A stretch of 39,851 nt of DNA from a virus, in the IMG/VR virus record IMGVR_UViG_3300030419_004974, positions 1 through 39,851 of that record. One strand, given 5' to 3'. Shown here one piece after another: positions 16,453 to 25,119 of this stretch. The translations under genes and the position numbers were made by a program. The first letter of the stretch is position 1, and every line of letters starts with the position of its first letter. The notes under the pieces were generated by a model. The model worked only from the letters and a program-made list of their open reading frames with translations. It searched no databases and had not been told where the DNA came from.

Positions 16453-18083
16453 GAAAAAAAAGAATACTATTCTGCGGTGAAGCCACCTATCTAAATACAG
16501 GCTATGCTACTTATGGTCGTGAAGTTATAAGCCGTTTATATAGCACTCAAAAATATGAAATAGCAGAATTTGCTAGTTATGGTAGTTTGTCTGACCCAAG
16601 GGCTGCTAGTATACCTTGGAAAATGTATCCAAACCTCCCTACTAACGATGAAGAAAAAAAACAGTATGAAGAAAATCCCATCAATCAGTTTGGAGAATGG
16701 CAATTTGAACCTGTTTTGTTGGACTTTCAGCCTGATATAGTATGCGATATTCGTGACTTTTGGATGTTTGAATACCAAGAACGCTCTCCCTATAGACCGT
16801 ATTTCCACTGGGCAATTATGCCAACGGTTGATTCTTCCCCTCAAAACGAACAATGGATAGCAACGTTTGCAAACGCTGACGCAGTTTTCAACTATTCTGA
16901 ATGGGGTCATAAAGTTTTAAAGGAGCAATCGAATGGAACGATTAACTGTTTAGGCGTTGCTCCACCTTCTGCTGATGCAGCATACAAACCAGTTGAAAAC
17001 AAAAAAGAGCATAAATCTAGCATGGGTTTTGACCCAGACAAAAAAATTATCGGAACTGTAATGAGAAATCAAAGAAGGAAGCTTTTTCCAGACCTCTTTG
17101 AATCTTTCAGAAAGTTTCTTGATACTAGTGGAAGAACAGACGTATTCTTATATTGCCATACAAGCTATCCAGACTTGGGGTGGGATATACCAAAGCTATT
17201 AAATAGATACAAAATATCAAGTAAAGTATTCTTTACTTATATATGTAACGTGTGCGAACATACCTTTCCTTCGTTCTTCTCTGATGCCAGAGGAAAATGT
17301 CCAAAATGCGGTAGTTTTGCAGCAGGGTTGTCAAACGTACAAAAAGGCGCTTCTTATGAATACTTAGCCAGCATAATGAACGTGTTTGATTTATACATAC
17401 AATACGCAAACAGCGAAGGGTTTGGTCTTCCACAGGTAGAAGCAGCCGCATGTGGAGTTCCTGTAATGAGCGTTGATTATTCAGCCATGAGTAGCGTTGT
17501 AAGGAAATTAGACGGAACACCGCTTAAAACCAAAGCTTTATACAACGAAGTAGAAACTGGATGCGACAGGGCTGTTCCAGATAATGATTACACGGCAGAA
17601 AAAATAAAGGAGTTTTTTGAATCGTCTGACAAGGAAATAGAAATGGCGTCAAAGAACGTAAGGCTTAATTTTGAAAAATATTATCAGTGGGATAAAACAG
17701 CCCGAAAGTGGGAAAACTACTTTGACTCAGTACAATTAAAACCACCACATCTTTCATGGCACGCCCCACCTAGAATACATCAATCAGCAAGACCTTTAGA
17801 AAACGAAAATATTCCAGCTTCTGAATACGCCAGATGGCTTATAGTCAATGTTTTAGGAGAGCCAGAAAAACTAAACACCTACTTTGAATCTAGACTAATT
17901 AGAGACCTTAACTATGGAATGTATATAAATGGAACCGGAGAAATGTATCTCAATGAAGATTCCTACAAATTTGTAAAACCAGCTTTTGAAGAATTTACAA
18001 AAAAAGAAGCCTATAACATGATGGCTAACCTATGCGCTAGGCGAAATCACTGGGAATCAGCTAGAAAAGAAAGAATCAGATGA
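16449..18083 (+). CDS. GT4-type glycosyltransferase with zinc-ribbon insert
   Basis: A GT-B fold glycosyltransferase of 544 residues. The N-terminal domain begins RILFCGEATYLNTGYATYGREV. The C-terminal nucleotide-sugar site is NSEGFGLPQVEAAACGVPV. Between the two sits CxxC...CPKC (C266, C269, C284, C287), a zinc ribbon unusual inside GT4. A further ~150-residue tail contains no recognised domain. Donor and acceptor are unknown. The stop overlaps the next GT gene by 4 nt. Confidence 0.8.
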   Translation: MRKKRILFCGEATYLNTGYATYGREVISRLYSTQKYEIAEFASYGSLSDPRAASIPWKMYPNLPTNDEEKKQYEENPINQFGEWQFEPVLLDFQPDIVCDIRDFWMFEYQERSPYRPYFHWAIMPTVDSSPQNEQWIATFANADAVFNYSEWGHKVLKEQSNGTINCLGVAPPSADAAYKPVENKKEHKSSMGFDPDKKIIGTVMRNQRRKLFPDLFESFRKFLDTSGRTDVFLYCHTSYPDLGWDIPKLLNRYKISSKVFFTYICNVCEHTFPSFFSDARGKCPKCGSFAAGLSNVQKGASYEYLASIMNVFDLYIQYANSEGFGLPQVEAAACGVPVMSVDYSAMSSVVRKLDGTPLKTKALYNEVETGCDRAVPDNDYTAEKIKEFFESSDKEIEMASKNVRLNFEKYYQWDKTARKWENYFDSVQLKPPHLSWHAPPRIHQSARPLENENIPASEYARWLIVNVLGEPEKLNTYFESRLIRDLNYGMYINGTGEMYLNEDSYKFVKPAFEEFTKKEAYNMMANLCARRNHWESARKERIR

Positions 18084-19192
18084 AAGTTCTCTACACAGGC
18101 TGCTACAGAGATGGAACCGGATGGGGACAAGCCGCCATAGATTATATACTGTCTATGGACGCTGTTGGAATTGATGTAGTCCCCCGACCAATAAAACTAA
18201 ATCAAACCATTGTTGATATACCAAAAAGAATTTCTGAGCTAGAAAAAAAGGACAGCTCAGGAGCCTCTGTTTGCATACAGCATATTCTTCCACACATGAT
18301 GGAATTCAGTTCCAAGTTTGATAAGAATATAGGTCTTTACGCTACAGAAACCAGCAACTTTAAAGATTCAGGATGGGCTAGAAAAATAAATATGATGGAC
18401 GAAGCTTGGGTTATTAATAACCAAATGTTTCATGCGTCAAAAGACAGTGGGGTTACGATACCAATAAAGGTAGTTCCTCATGCAACAGATTTTTCAAAGT
18501 TTGAAAGAGGCTATAAAAAATTAGATTTATCAATCCCCGAAGATAACTTTGTCTTTTACACAATAGCCGATTTAAACAAAAGAAAAAACCTAGAGGCTTT
18601 TGTAAAAGCGTTTCACACGGAGTTTGAACCGTCAGAGCCTGTTTCCCTTCTAATAAAAACAAACAAATACGGAATGGAGCCTGATGAAATTGCATTAAAG
18701 GTGAGGGACTTGTGCAATAACATTAAATCCGGCCTTAAAAAATACAATTCTATCGGAGACTACAAGGAAGATTTAATCATAACGAGCTTTGTTAGTGACG
18801 AAGATGTGTGCCGAATACATAATACATGCGATTGTTTTGTGACATCTAGCTACGGGGAGGCTTGGTGTATACCGGCTTTTGATGCGATGGGTTTTGGGAA
18901 AACACCGATTTGCACAAACATTGGTGGCATGGCCGATTTCATAGGAGATGGCGGGTTTTTAGTAGAGGGGACGATGGAACCCGTATTTGGAATGATGGAA
19001 ACTTTTAATGACTTGTTTACTGCAAACGAAAGCTGGTGTTCTGTCAGTATACAAGGATTAATGGATTGCATGAGGCATGTCTATGAGAATCGTCAAGATC
19101 TTAAAAATATGAAAAAGACGGGATTAAAGCGAGCATATGAATACTCGCATGAGAATATTGGTAACTTGATAAAGGGTTTACTCGATGCTTAG
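18080..19192 (+). CDS. GT4-type glycosyltransferase
   Basis: A 370-residue GT-B enzyme. The N-terminal domain has MKVLYTGCYRDGTGWGQAA, with an unusually Gly-rich first loop. The C-terminal donor site is SSYGEAWCIPAFDAMGFGKTPI followed by NIGGMADFIGDGGFLV, the E-x7-acidic pattern of GT4. It is similar in design to the preceding gene, so the two could have arisen by duplication, though identity looks low. It probably transfers a sugar to a shared glycan. Confidence 0.8.
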   Translation: MKVLYTGCYRDGTGWGQAAIDYILSMDAVGIDVVPRPIKLNQTIVDIPKRISELEKKDSSGASVCIQHILPHMMEFSSKFDKNIGLYATETSNFKDSGWARKINMMDEAWVINNQMFHASKDSGVTIPIKVVPHATDFSKFERGYKKLDLSIPEDNFVFYTIADLNKRKNLEAFVKAFHTEFEPSEPVSLLIKTNKYGMEPDEIALKVRDLCNNIKSGLKKYNSIGDYKEDLIITSFVSDEDVCRIHNTCDCFVTSSYGEAWCIPAFDAMGFGKTPICTNIGGMADFIGDGGFLVEGTMEPVFGMMETFNDLFTANESWCSVSIQGLMDCMRHVYENRQDLKNMKKTGLKRAYEYSHENIGNLIKGLLDA

Positions 19193-20198
19193 TCCACTAT
19201 CTTACATTATTAGAGCTGCAACTAGAGATCCTGAAGATAAGTTAAATATTCTTACTTTCCCAACGCACGAGCGTTATGAAAGCATGTTATCTAAAACTGG
19301 CCACAATTTTTATTCCTATAGAGCCAAGGGTATTAAAGATTGGAATGAAACATATGCTAAACTACCAGATAATTACCACCTTCTTGATCCACAGCTTGAA
19401 AACAACCAAATTCCAGAACATGTTGATTTTGATTTAGTTCTATCTCAAAACAAGTTTGGTCAATTTCAAATAGCCTCACAGCTATCTAAACAATTACACC
19501 TTCCATTGGTTAGCTTAGAGCATACTTTACCAATGCCGCAATGGGCTGAAGGAACTCTCGCTCAGCTTAGAGAAATGAGAGGCCATACCAACCTTTTTAT
19601 ATCTGACTACAGTATAAATGCTTGGGGGTGGGAAGATAGAGGTGATACCCAAGTAATTACTCATGGAATCGACACGGATTTGTTTTGCCCAAAAGAAGGC
19701 GAAAGAAGCGATGAGATTTTATCTGTTGTTAACGATTGGATTAACCGAGATTGGTGCTGTGGATTTGGTATTTGGCAAGAAGTAATACAAGGGCTACCTT
19801 ACAAGGTGGTTGGCGATACTCCGGGTTTGTCTGAACCAGCCGCTTCAATTGAGGGGCTTGTCGCCACCTACCAAAACAGCAGGATATTTTTGAATACATC
19901 AACTATATCCCCAGTTCCGACAGCTTTAATGGAAGCGATGTCTTGTGGTTGTGCGGTTGTGTCTACTGCAACCTGCATGATTCCAGAAGTCATAGAGCAT
20001 GGAGTCAACGGCTTTATTACCAACGATAAAGAGCAGATGAAACAACATCTTGTTGATTTATTGAACGATGAGGATATGGCAAAAGAAATCGGAGACAATG
20101 CAAGAAAAACAATAGTTGAAAGATACTCTACAGATCTCTTTGTTAACAACTGGGAGTCTGTTCTACGCAACGCGGCAAATATAACCTTTAGGGGATGA
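19185..20198 (+). CDS. GT4-type glycosyltransferase
   Basis: A 337-residue GT-B-like enzyme. VSLEHTLPMPQW and DTQVITHGIDTDLF lie in the inter-domain region. The donor-binding motif is STISPVPTALMEAMSCGCAVVSTA followed by GVNGFI. The N-terminal domain is shorter than in most GT4 members. It overlaps the preceding gene by 8 nt and ends 1 nt before the next ATG. Confidence 0.75.
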   Translation: MLSPLSYIIRAATRDPEDKLNILTFPTHERYESMLSKTGHNFYSYRAKGIKDWNETYAKLPDNYHLLDPQLENNQIPEHVDFDLVLSQNKFGQFQIASQLSKQLHLPLVSLEHTLPMPQWAEGTLAQLREMRGHTNLFISDYSINAWGWEDRGDTQVITHGIDTDLFCPKEGERSDEILSVVNDWINRDWCCGFGIWQEVIQGLPYKVVGDTPGLSEPAASIEGLVATYQNSRIFLNTSTISPVPTALMEAMSCGCAVVSTATCMIPEVIEHGVNGFITNDKEQMKQHLVDLLNDEDMAKEIGDNARKTIVERYSTDLFVNNWESVLRNAANITFRG

Positions 20199-20199
20199 C

Positions 20200-20664
20200 A
20201 TGAAAGTTAGAATTACAGTTGGAGAACAAGAAAAGCTTAATGGGTACACCAATATAGACCCAATAACAAAATTTGATGGATTATCTATAGATGTAAGAAA
20301 TCTAGACGATTTAGTTTCAGATGCCGAATGCACAGAAATCATATCAGAAGGAGTCATAGACTATTTAAACAAAGATGATCTTGTTTTGTCAATAAGCAAC
20401 TGGGTTAAAAAGATGAGGCATGGAGGCAAAATAGTGGTAACATCAATAGACGCTCTTGAGGTAGCTAAGGCTTTTGCAAAGCAGAAAATTGATATAGACA
20501 CTTTCAATAAAGCAATTCATGGTAATTTCTCACAGGGTTGGGATGTATTTCTCAATCACACCACAATAGAAGAGTTGTCCTCCGTCTTGGAAAAGCTTGG
20601 CTTATTTGTAACAAAGAAAAGAATTAATGGTATTAAGTTAATAGTGGAGGCTCAAAGACCATAA
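20200..20664 (+). CDS. Methyltransferase-like protein without clear SAM motif
   Basis: The N-terminus reads like small sugar methyltransferases of the Methyltransf_11 group (KLNGYTNIDP, then a short acidic segment and MRHGGKIVVTS), but the usual glycine-rich SAM loop (GxGxG) is not seen. It may be degenerate or use a variant site. The 154-residue length is short for the family. AGGGG lies upstream of ATG 20200. It is sandwiched in the glycosyltransferase run. Confidence 0.5.
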   Translation: MKVRITVGEQEKLNGYTNIDPITKFDGLSIDVRNLDDLVSDAECTEIISEGVIDYLNKDDLVLSISNWVKKMRHGGKIVVTSIDALEVAKAFAKQKIDIDTFNKAIHGNFSQGWDVFLNHTTIEELSSVLEKLGLFVTKKRINGIKLIVEAQRP

Positions 20665-21521
20665 TGTCAGACGAACATGTAAAAGACCTGTCAGATTTTA
20701 TTCCAAAACCATTGAACGATGATGAATGGGAAAATAGAGAGGTTAAACAGGTCAATTTAACATCTTGTAAGGAATGCATATTCGCTATTAAAGATGGAAA
20801 CACACAAACAGGATGTGAGCTTGGAAGGTTAGAAAAATTTAGAAAAAAAGAAATTGATGTAATTGAGGCTCATGATGATAATTCTGAATTCTATGGCTTA
20901 CTCACTTGGTGTAACACATACAGAAGGGAGGCGTGGTCTATAGCCAATAAAGGTGAAGATCTAGTTGCTCTTGTTAAATCAGAAACCGCTCCAAATGTTA
21001 ACTTCATTGTACTTGTAAACAAAACTATGGACGGTCTTGAAAATACTGTTGATTCTATCTTGAAGCAAAAGCAAATATCGGCTTGTCGAATTTTATTTGC
21101 GCATATGGGAAATGAAAAAGACGTTTCCTATGTGGATTTAATCGAAAAATGCAAAGACTTAGTAGACGGTAGGGTTGGTTTTAAAGTTCAAAATCAACTA
21201 CCTAACCTTTCTCAAAGAGAAGCGATTGATGAAGCCTTTTCCGCTCTTTTAGCTGGTTATTATACAGTATTAGAGTGCGGCAAAGAAGCTCCTGAAGACT
21301 TGTTAAAAGTTCTTCAGGATAGTCTGCACGATGACATGAAAAACGTTGGGTTTATAGAAGGATATGATGGTATTAATGGCTTAACCGTACAATGCGTGTT
21401 ACACAAGTTTTTGTATGGTAATAGAGGGGCTGACATTGAAGTAAAGCTAAAAGAAGGCGAAGAATACGACGAAACTCTTCCCCAAAATTCTCTCCTTCAT
21501 ACTTGGGATGACTTAAGATGA
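20664..21521 (+). CDS. Cys4 domain fused to degenerate GT-A-like domain
   Basis: The N-terminal part has C35, C38, C51 and C83 in a CKEC...GCELGR...WCNTYR setting, probably binding zinc or an Fe-S cluster. Residues about 105-260 (NVNFIVLVNKTMDGLENTVDSILKQ) resemble the opening of a GT2 glycosyltransferase, but no DxD motif follows. The next gene is a complete GT2, with a 4-nt overlap, so this protein may be its partner. It is not a proven enzyme. Confidence 0.55.
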   Translation: MSDEHVKDLSDFIPKPLNDDEWENREVKQVNLTSCKECIFAIKDGNTQTGCELGRLEKFRKKEIDVIEAHDDNSEFYGLLTWCNTYRREAWSIANKGEDLVALVKSETAPNVNFIVLVNKTMDGLENTVDSILKQKQISACRILFAHMGNEKDVSYVDLIEKCKDLVDGRVGFKVQNQLPNLSQREAIDEAFSALLAGYYTVLECGKEAPEDLLKVLQDSLHDDMKNVGFIEGYDGINGLTVQCVLHKFLYGNRGADIEVKLKEGEEYDETLPQNSLLHTWDDLR

Positions 21522-22306
21522 ACCTTCCTGAAGTTACTATATTAATAGCAAACTATAATGATGAAGAGTATATTGATAGGGCAATAGAAAGCGCCGTTAA
21601 CCAAGACTATCCCGGCCCAACAAATATATGCATTGTGGACGATGGTTCTACAGATGGATCTTGGGATATCATCGAAACCTACATTAAAAACCCCGCAAAG
21701 GACACCACCGAAGACAATTTGGATGTAACCTTTTCTCAACACTCCGGTGGAAGATTTGGAAACACAAAAGTGTACGCTATCAAAAACGAGAATAGCGGCC
21801 CAAGCGAAGCAAGAAACGTTGGCATTAGATATATGATTGAAAAAACAGACATATTTGCCATCTTAGATTCCGATGACGAAATGTATGAAAACAAAGTTAG
21901 AGAATGCGTAATACCTTTTGAGGACAGTTCAATAGGTGTTGTTTATGCTGATTACGATACTCTACACACTAACACTGGAAAAATAATCAGAGAATTCAAA
22001 GAGCCTTATGATAAAGCAAGACTAGTGCAGGAATGTATTGTTCATAGCGGATCTCTTATATCCAAAGAAGCTTTAGAATATGTAGAAGAAGAAACTGGGT
22101 ACTACGACAAAACAATGAGAACCTGTGAAGATTACGACCTCTGGATGAGAATAAGTGAAAGATTCATGATAAGCCATGTGCCAAAAGCTTTAACACTTGT
22201 CAGGGTTACGGGTGACAACTCATCTTTTATTGTCAACCAAGAAGTCTGGCAAAAAAATTGGATGAGAGTGATGCAAAAAATGCAGGCGAGAAATGCGAAG
22301 AAATAG
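21518..22306 (+). CDS. GT2 family glycosyltransferase
   Basis: A GT-A enzyme of 262 residues. It starts VTILIANYNDEEYIDRAIESAVNQ, then IVDDGSTDGS (residues 39-48) and the metal-binding DSDD (117-120, in FAILDSDDEMY). RTCEDYDLWMRISE is the typical late acidic/helical block. All expected catalytic features are present, unlike the preceding protein. It transfers a sugar from a nucleotide donor to a growing glycan or acceptor. Confidence 0.88.
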   Translation: MNLPEVTILIANYNDEEYIDRAIESAVNQDYPGPTNICIVDDGSTDGSWDIIETYIKNPAKDTTEDNLDVTFSQHSGGRFGNTKVYAIKNENSGPSEARNVGIRYMIEKTDIFAILDSDDEMYENKVRECVIPFEDSSIGVVYADYDTLHTNTGKIIREFKEPYDKARLVQECIVHSGSLISKEALEYVEEETGYYDKTMRTCEDYDLWMRISERFMISHVPKALTLVRVTGDNSSFIVNQEVWQKNWMRVMQKMQARNAKK

Positions 22307-23003
22307 GTTTACAAGCCGAATCAAAAAGAAAGGGGCTGGCACAACACCTGACAACCCTTTAACTGTAATAATACCGGTGGCTGGCATGGGTCATAGAATG
22401 AAGTCGTATGGCCCGAAATGTCTTCTTCAAGCAAACCAAAAAGAAACAATAATTGAAAAAACAATATCGAATGTAAGAAAAGAATATCCATATTCTGACA
22501 TCATCGTTGTTGTCGGTTTTGAATCTGAAAAAATAATAAAGACCCTACCTCATAATATAAGAGTGGTTGAAAACCACAGGTATGAAGAAACGAACATAGG
22601 GGAAAGCATCCGAATCGGAATAAATGCAGCAGCGAATAAAAATTTACTAATAATATATGGCGACCTTATATTCAACGTATATTCAATTAGAGGTTTGACC
22701 TCAAATGGCCCTTGCGTAGTTATAGATTCAAAATTTAGATTTAAAGAAGACGAAGTGGGCGTAACTGTAGTTGACGACTTTGTAACCAACTTCGCGTATG
22801 GTTTGCCTAAAAAGTGGTCTCAGATAGTTTATTTAGAGGATGAGTCATTCGACTATTTAAAATTTCTATGTTCCGATAAAAGAAAAGACAAGCTGTACCC
22901 ATTTGAACTCCTTAATATAATTATCAACAGCGGCGTGGAGATAAGAGCAAAAGAACCAAAGGGTATGTTAATAAAAGAAATAGACTCTATGAAGGATTTG
23001 TAA
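22293..23003 (+). CDS. Sugar nucleotidyltransferase (NTP transferase)
   Basis: The signature VIIPVAGMGHRMKSYGPKCLL (G31-R35, PK at 41-42) is the NTP-binding loop of nucleotidyltransferases such as GlmU/RmlA or CTP:phosphocholine cytidylyltransferase. YGDLIF gives the metal-binding acidic site. It probably activates a sugar-phosphate or an alcohol-phosphate to its nucleotide form for the neighbouring transferases. The substrate cannot be read from sequence. Confidence 0.8.
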   Translation: MRRNRFTSRIKKKGAGTTPDNPLTVIIPVAGMGHRMKSYGPKCLLQANQKETIIEKTISNVRKEYPYSDIIVVVGFESEKIIKTLPHNIRVVENHRYEETNIGESIRIGINAAANKNLLIIYGDLIFNVYSIRGLTSNGPCVVIDSKFRFKEDEVGVTVVDDFVTNFAYGLPKKWSQIVYLEDESFDYLKFLCSDKRKDKLYPFELLNIIINSGVEIRAKEPKGMLIKEIDSMKDL

Positions 23004-23152
23004 TGGGTACTTACTGGGCGTATGTAAATAATCACTATAAATGGTATGCGTGGTATTACCTTGAAGGTGAGATCCAAGTTAAGCTAGGGCCATTTTTTAC
23101 ACAAGAGGAAGCTCAAGAAGCGGTAAAAGAATATGAAGATTCTAATAAGTAG
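23003..23152 (+). CDS. Small aromatic-rich protein, 49 aa
   Basis: An ORF of 49 codons starts with an ATG overlapping the upstream TAA by one base and ends 20 nt inside the next gene. It is rich in Tyr and Trp (YWAYVNNHYKWYAWYYL) and has an acidic helix at the end. The gap of 129 nt would otherwise be empty in an operon without gaps, so a real gene is likely. Function unknown. Confidence 0.55.
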   Translation: MGTYWAYVNNHYKWYAWYYLEGEIQVKLGPFFTQEEAQEAVKEYEDSNK

Positions 23153-24179
23153 CGATGGCCCACACGCTCATTACTACATAAGAATGTCTTGGTTAAAAGT
23201 CTTCAGGGCTATGGGTCATGATGTTCAATTATGGCATAAAGATGAAAAACCAGCCTTTGACATCTTTGATGAGTTTGAGCCTGATTTATTTATGGGTCAA
23301 ACATACAATCTAGACGATGCTCTTTTTAAGTGTATTAAGCATAGACCTCATATGAAAGTCGTGATGCGAGCCTCTGATTGGGGTTATATGCAAAAAGGTA
23401 TTGATTTAAAGAAGTACCCAATATTAGTAGCCCAAGAAGAAGAGAAGAAACTTTTAGAGAGATTAAAAGAAGAGACTGGGAAGCCAGACCTTGTACACAA
23501 TCACTACCACGAAAACTGGATTAAGGTGACGCATAATGAATGGGAAAGTATAGGAATTAGACCAATTTCACTTTTGCACGGGGCTGATATATTCGATTTC
23601 TACCTTCGCCCCCCAGTAAAGCAGCTTCAATGCGATATTGGTTTCGTGGGTGGTTATTGGCCTTACAAAGCTATCAATCTTGACAAGTATCTTATTAACC
23701 TTTGTCATCCAGTTGGAAAATACAACATCAAGATATTTGGAACTTCAAATTGGCCTGTAGCGCAATATAATGGAAGAGTATCTACTGAGAATGTTTGTGG
23801 TTTGTTTGCCTCTGCTACCATCTCTCCAAACATCAGCGAGCCACATTCCCAAGACTTTGGATACGACATTATCGAAAGACCTTTCAAGATTCTTATGAGC
23901 GGGGGTTTTTGCATTTCTGATTACGTTGAATCAATGGCAAACGATGTGTTTACAAACAACGAAATTGTTTTCGCTAAAACCCCAGAAGAGTTTGAACAGT
24001 TAATAAAATACTATATTAATAACCCAGAAAAAAGAATAGAACACATAAAAGCAGGGTACAATTCTGTTGTAAGTAATCACACATACTTTCACAGAATATC
24101 AAGTCTTCTATCCGAACTAGGAATGAAAGATGAATCCGATCATTGCATAAAAACAATGAGCAATTTTTTTGAGGAATAA
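23133..24179 (+). CDS. CgeB-type glycosyltransferase
   Basis: A 348-residue GT-B-like protein. The C-terminal half (SPNISEPHSQDFGYDIIERPFKILMSGGFCISDYVESM) matches the CgeB/Glyco_trans_1_2 group seen in spore-coat and phage glycosylation genes. The N-terminus starts MKILISSDGPHAHYYIRMSW. Donor and acceptor unknown. Confidence 0.72.
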   Translation: MKILISSDGPHAHYYIRMSWLKVFRAMGHDVQLWHKDEKPAFDIFDEFEPDLFMGQTYNLDDALFKCIKHRPHMKVVMRASDWGYMQKGIDLKKYPILVAQEEEKKLLERLKEETGKPDLVHNHYHENWIKVTHNEWESIGIRPISLLHGADIFDFYLRPPVKQLQCDIGFVGGYWPYKAINLDKYLINLCHPVGKYNIKIFGTSNWPVAQYNGRVSTENVCGLFASATISPNISEPHSQDFGYDIIERPFKILMSGGFCISDYVESMANDVFTNNEIVFAKTPEEFEQLIKYYINNPEKRIEHIKAGYNSVVSNHTYFHRISSLLSELGMKDESDHCIKTMSNFFEE

Positions 24180-24180
24180 A

Positions 24181-25116
24181 ATGACAACATTAGTCACCGG
24201 AGGAAACGGGTTTATAGGCAGGCATCTAATTGGCGAGATCTATAAACACAAAGAAGTTTTTGGGCCTATTGTAAATGTTAGTAGAAGATCTTTTTCTTCC
24301 CCTTTTATTTCGGCAAGTTACCCCTGCGATATTGGGCTACCATATGAATACGAACCTGAGTTCGAGTGTTTAAGGTACATCTTTAAGAAACATCAACCAA
24401 AGTTTATTTTTCATTTAGCTGGAAAAGCTACAGTAAAAATGGACGGCAGCGAACCTTTTGATATTATTCAAGATAATATCTTAAGCACGCAGAAAATCTG
24501 TCAATGGGCGCCGAAAGGCGCTAAGGTTATTCTAGCTTCTTCTGTAATTACTTATGGCGACTGGATGTTTCAACAAGAATCTCCAAGACCATACACAGAA
24601 GAGGATCGAACAGAACCAACTTCTATCTATGGAATCACTAAGCGGGCTTCCGAAGGAATAGTTAATTATCATGACAGTACGGATCGGATAAGCGGAGTTT
24701 CGGCTCGTATTTGTGCAACTGTTGGGCGTGGGTTAACCCACGGAGTTGTTTATGATTTTATCAGAAAAATAACAAACAATCCCACTTTAGAAGCTTTAGG
24801 GAGCAAGCCCGGATCTACAAAACCTTATTGCTATATAGAAGATTTAGTAAACGCCTTGGTTATATTGGCCATGAGTAAGAAAACCAGAGGAGAATATAAC
24901 ATTGTACCTGATGATTCAATAAGTATTGAAGAGGTTGCCAAAGCTGTGATGGAAGGTTTAGAAAACCACAAAGAAATCGAGTGGCTTGGAGAGAAGGCAA
25001 ACTGGAAAGGCGACAACAGGTTAATATCTGTTAGCAACCAAAAAATGCGAGACTTGGGATGGGAGCCAAAATACAAGTCCAAAGAAGCTATCATCCAAGC
25101 TGTTAAGGATATGTAA
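24181..25116 (+). CDS. NAD(P)-dependent sugar epimerase/dehydratase (extended SDR)
   Basis: The start is ATG 24181, with GAGGA 5 nt upstream; an in-frame TTG at 24169 is less likely. The Rossmann motif is GGNGFIG (7-13). The catalytic site is YGITK (YxxxK), with SSVITYG before it providing the Ser. It probably converts a nucleotide sugar, as in UDP- or GDP-sugar epimerases and dehydratases. Catalytic residues are all present. Confidence 0.85.
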   Translation: MTTLVTGGNGFIGRHLIGEIYKHKEVFGPIVNVSRRSFSSPFISASYPCDIGLPYEYEPEFECLRYIFKKHQPKFIFHLAGKATVKMDGSEPFDIIQDNILSTQKICQWAPKGAKVILASSVITYGDWMFQQESPRPYTEEDRTEPTSIYGITKRASEGIVNYHDSTDRISGVSARICATVGRGLTHGVVYDFIRKITNNPTLEALGSKPGSTKPYCYIEDLVNALVILAMSKKTRGEYNIVPDDSISIEEVAKAVMEGLENHKEIEWLGEKANWKGDNRLISVSNQKMRDLGWEPKYKSKEAIIQAVKDM

Positions 25117-25119
25117 TTC

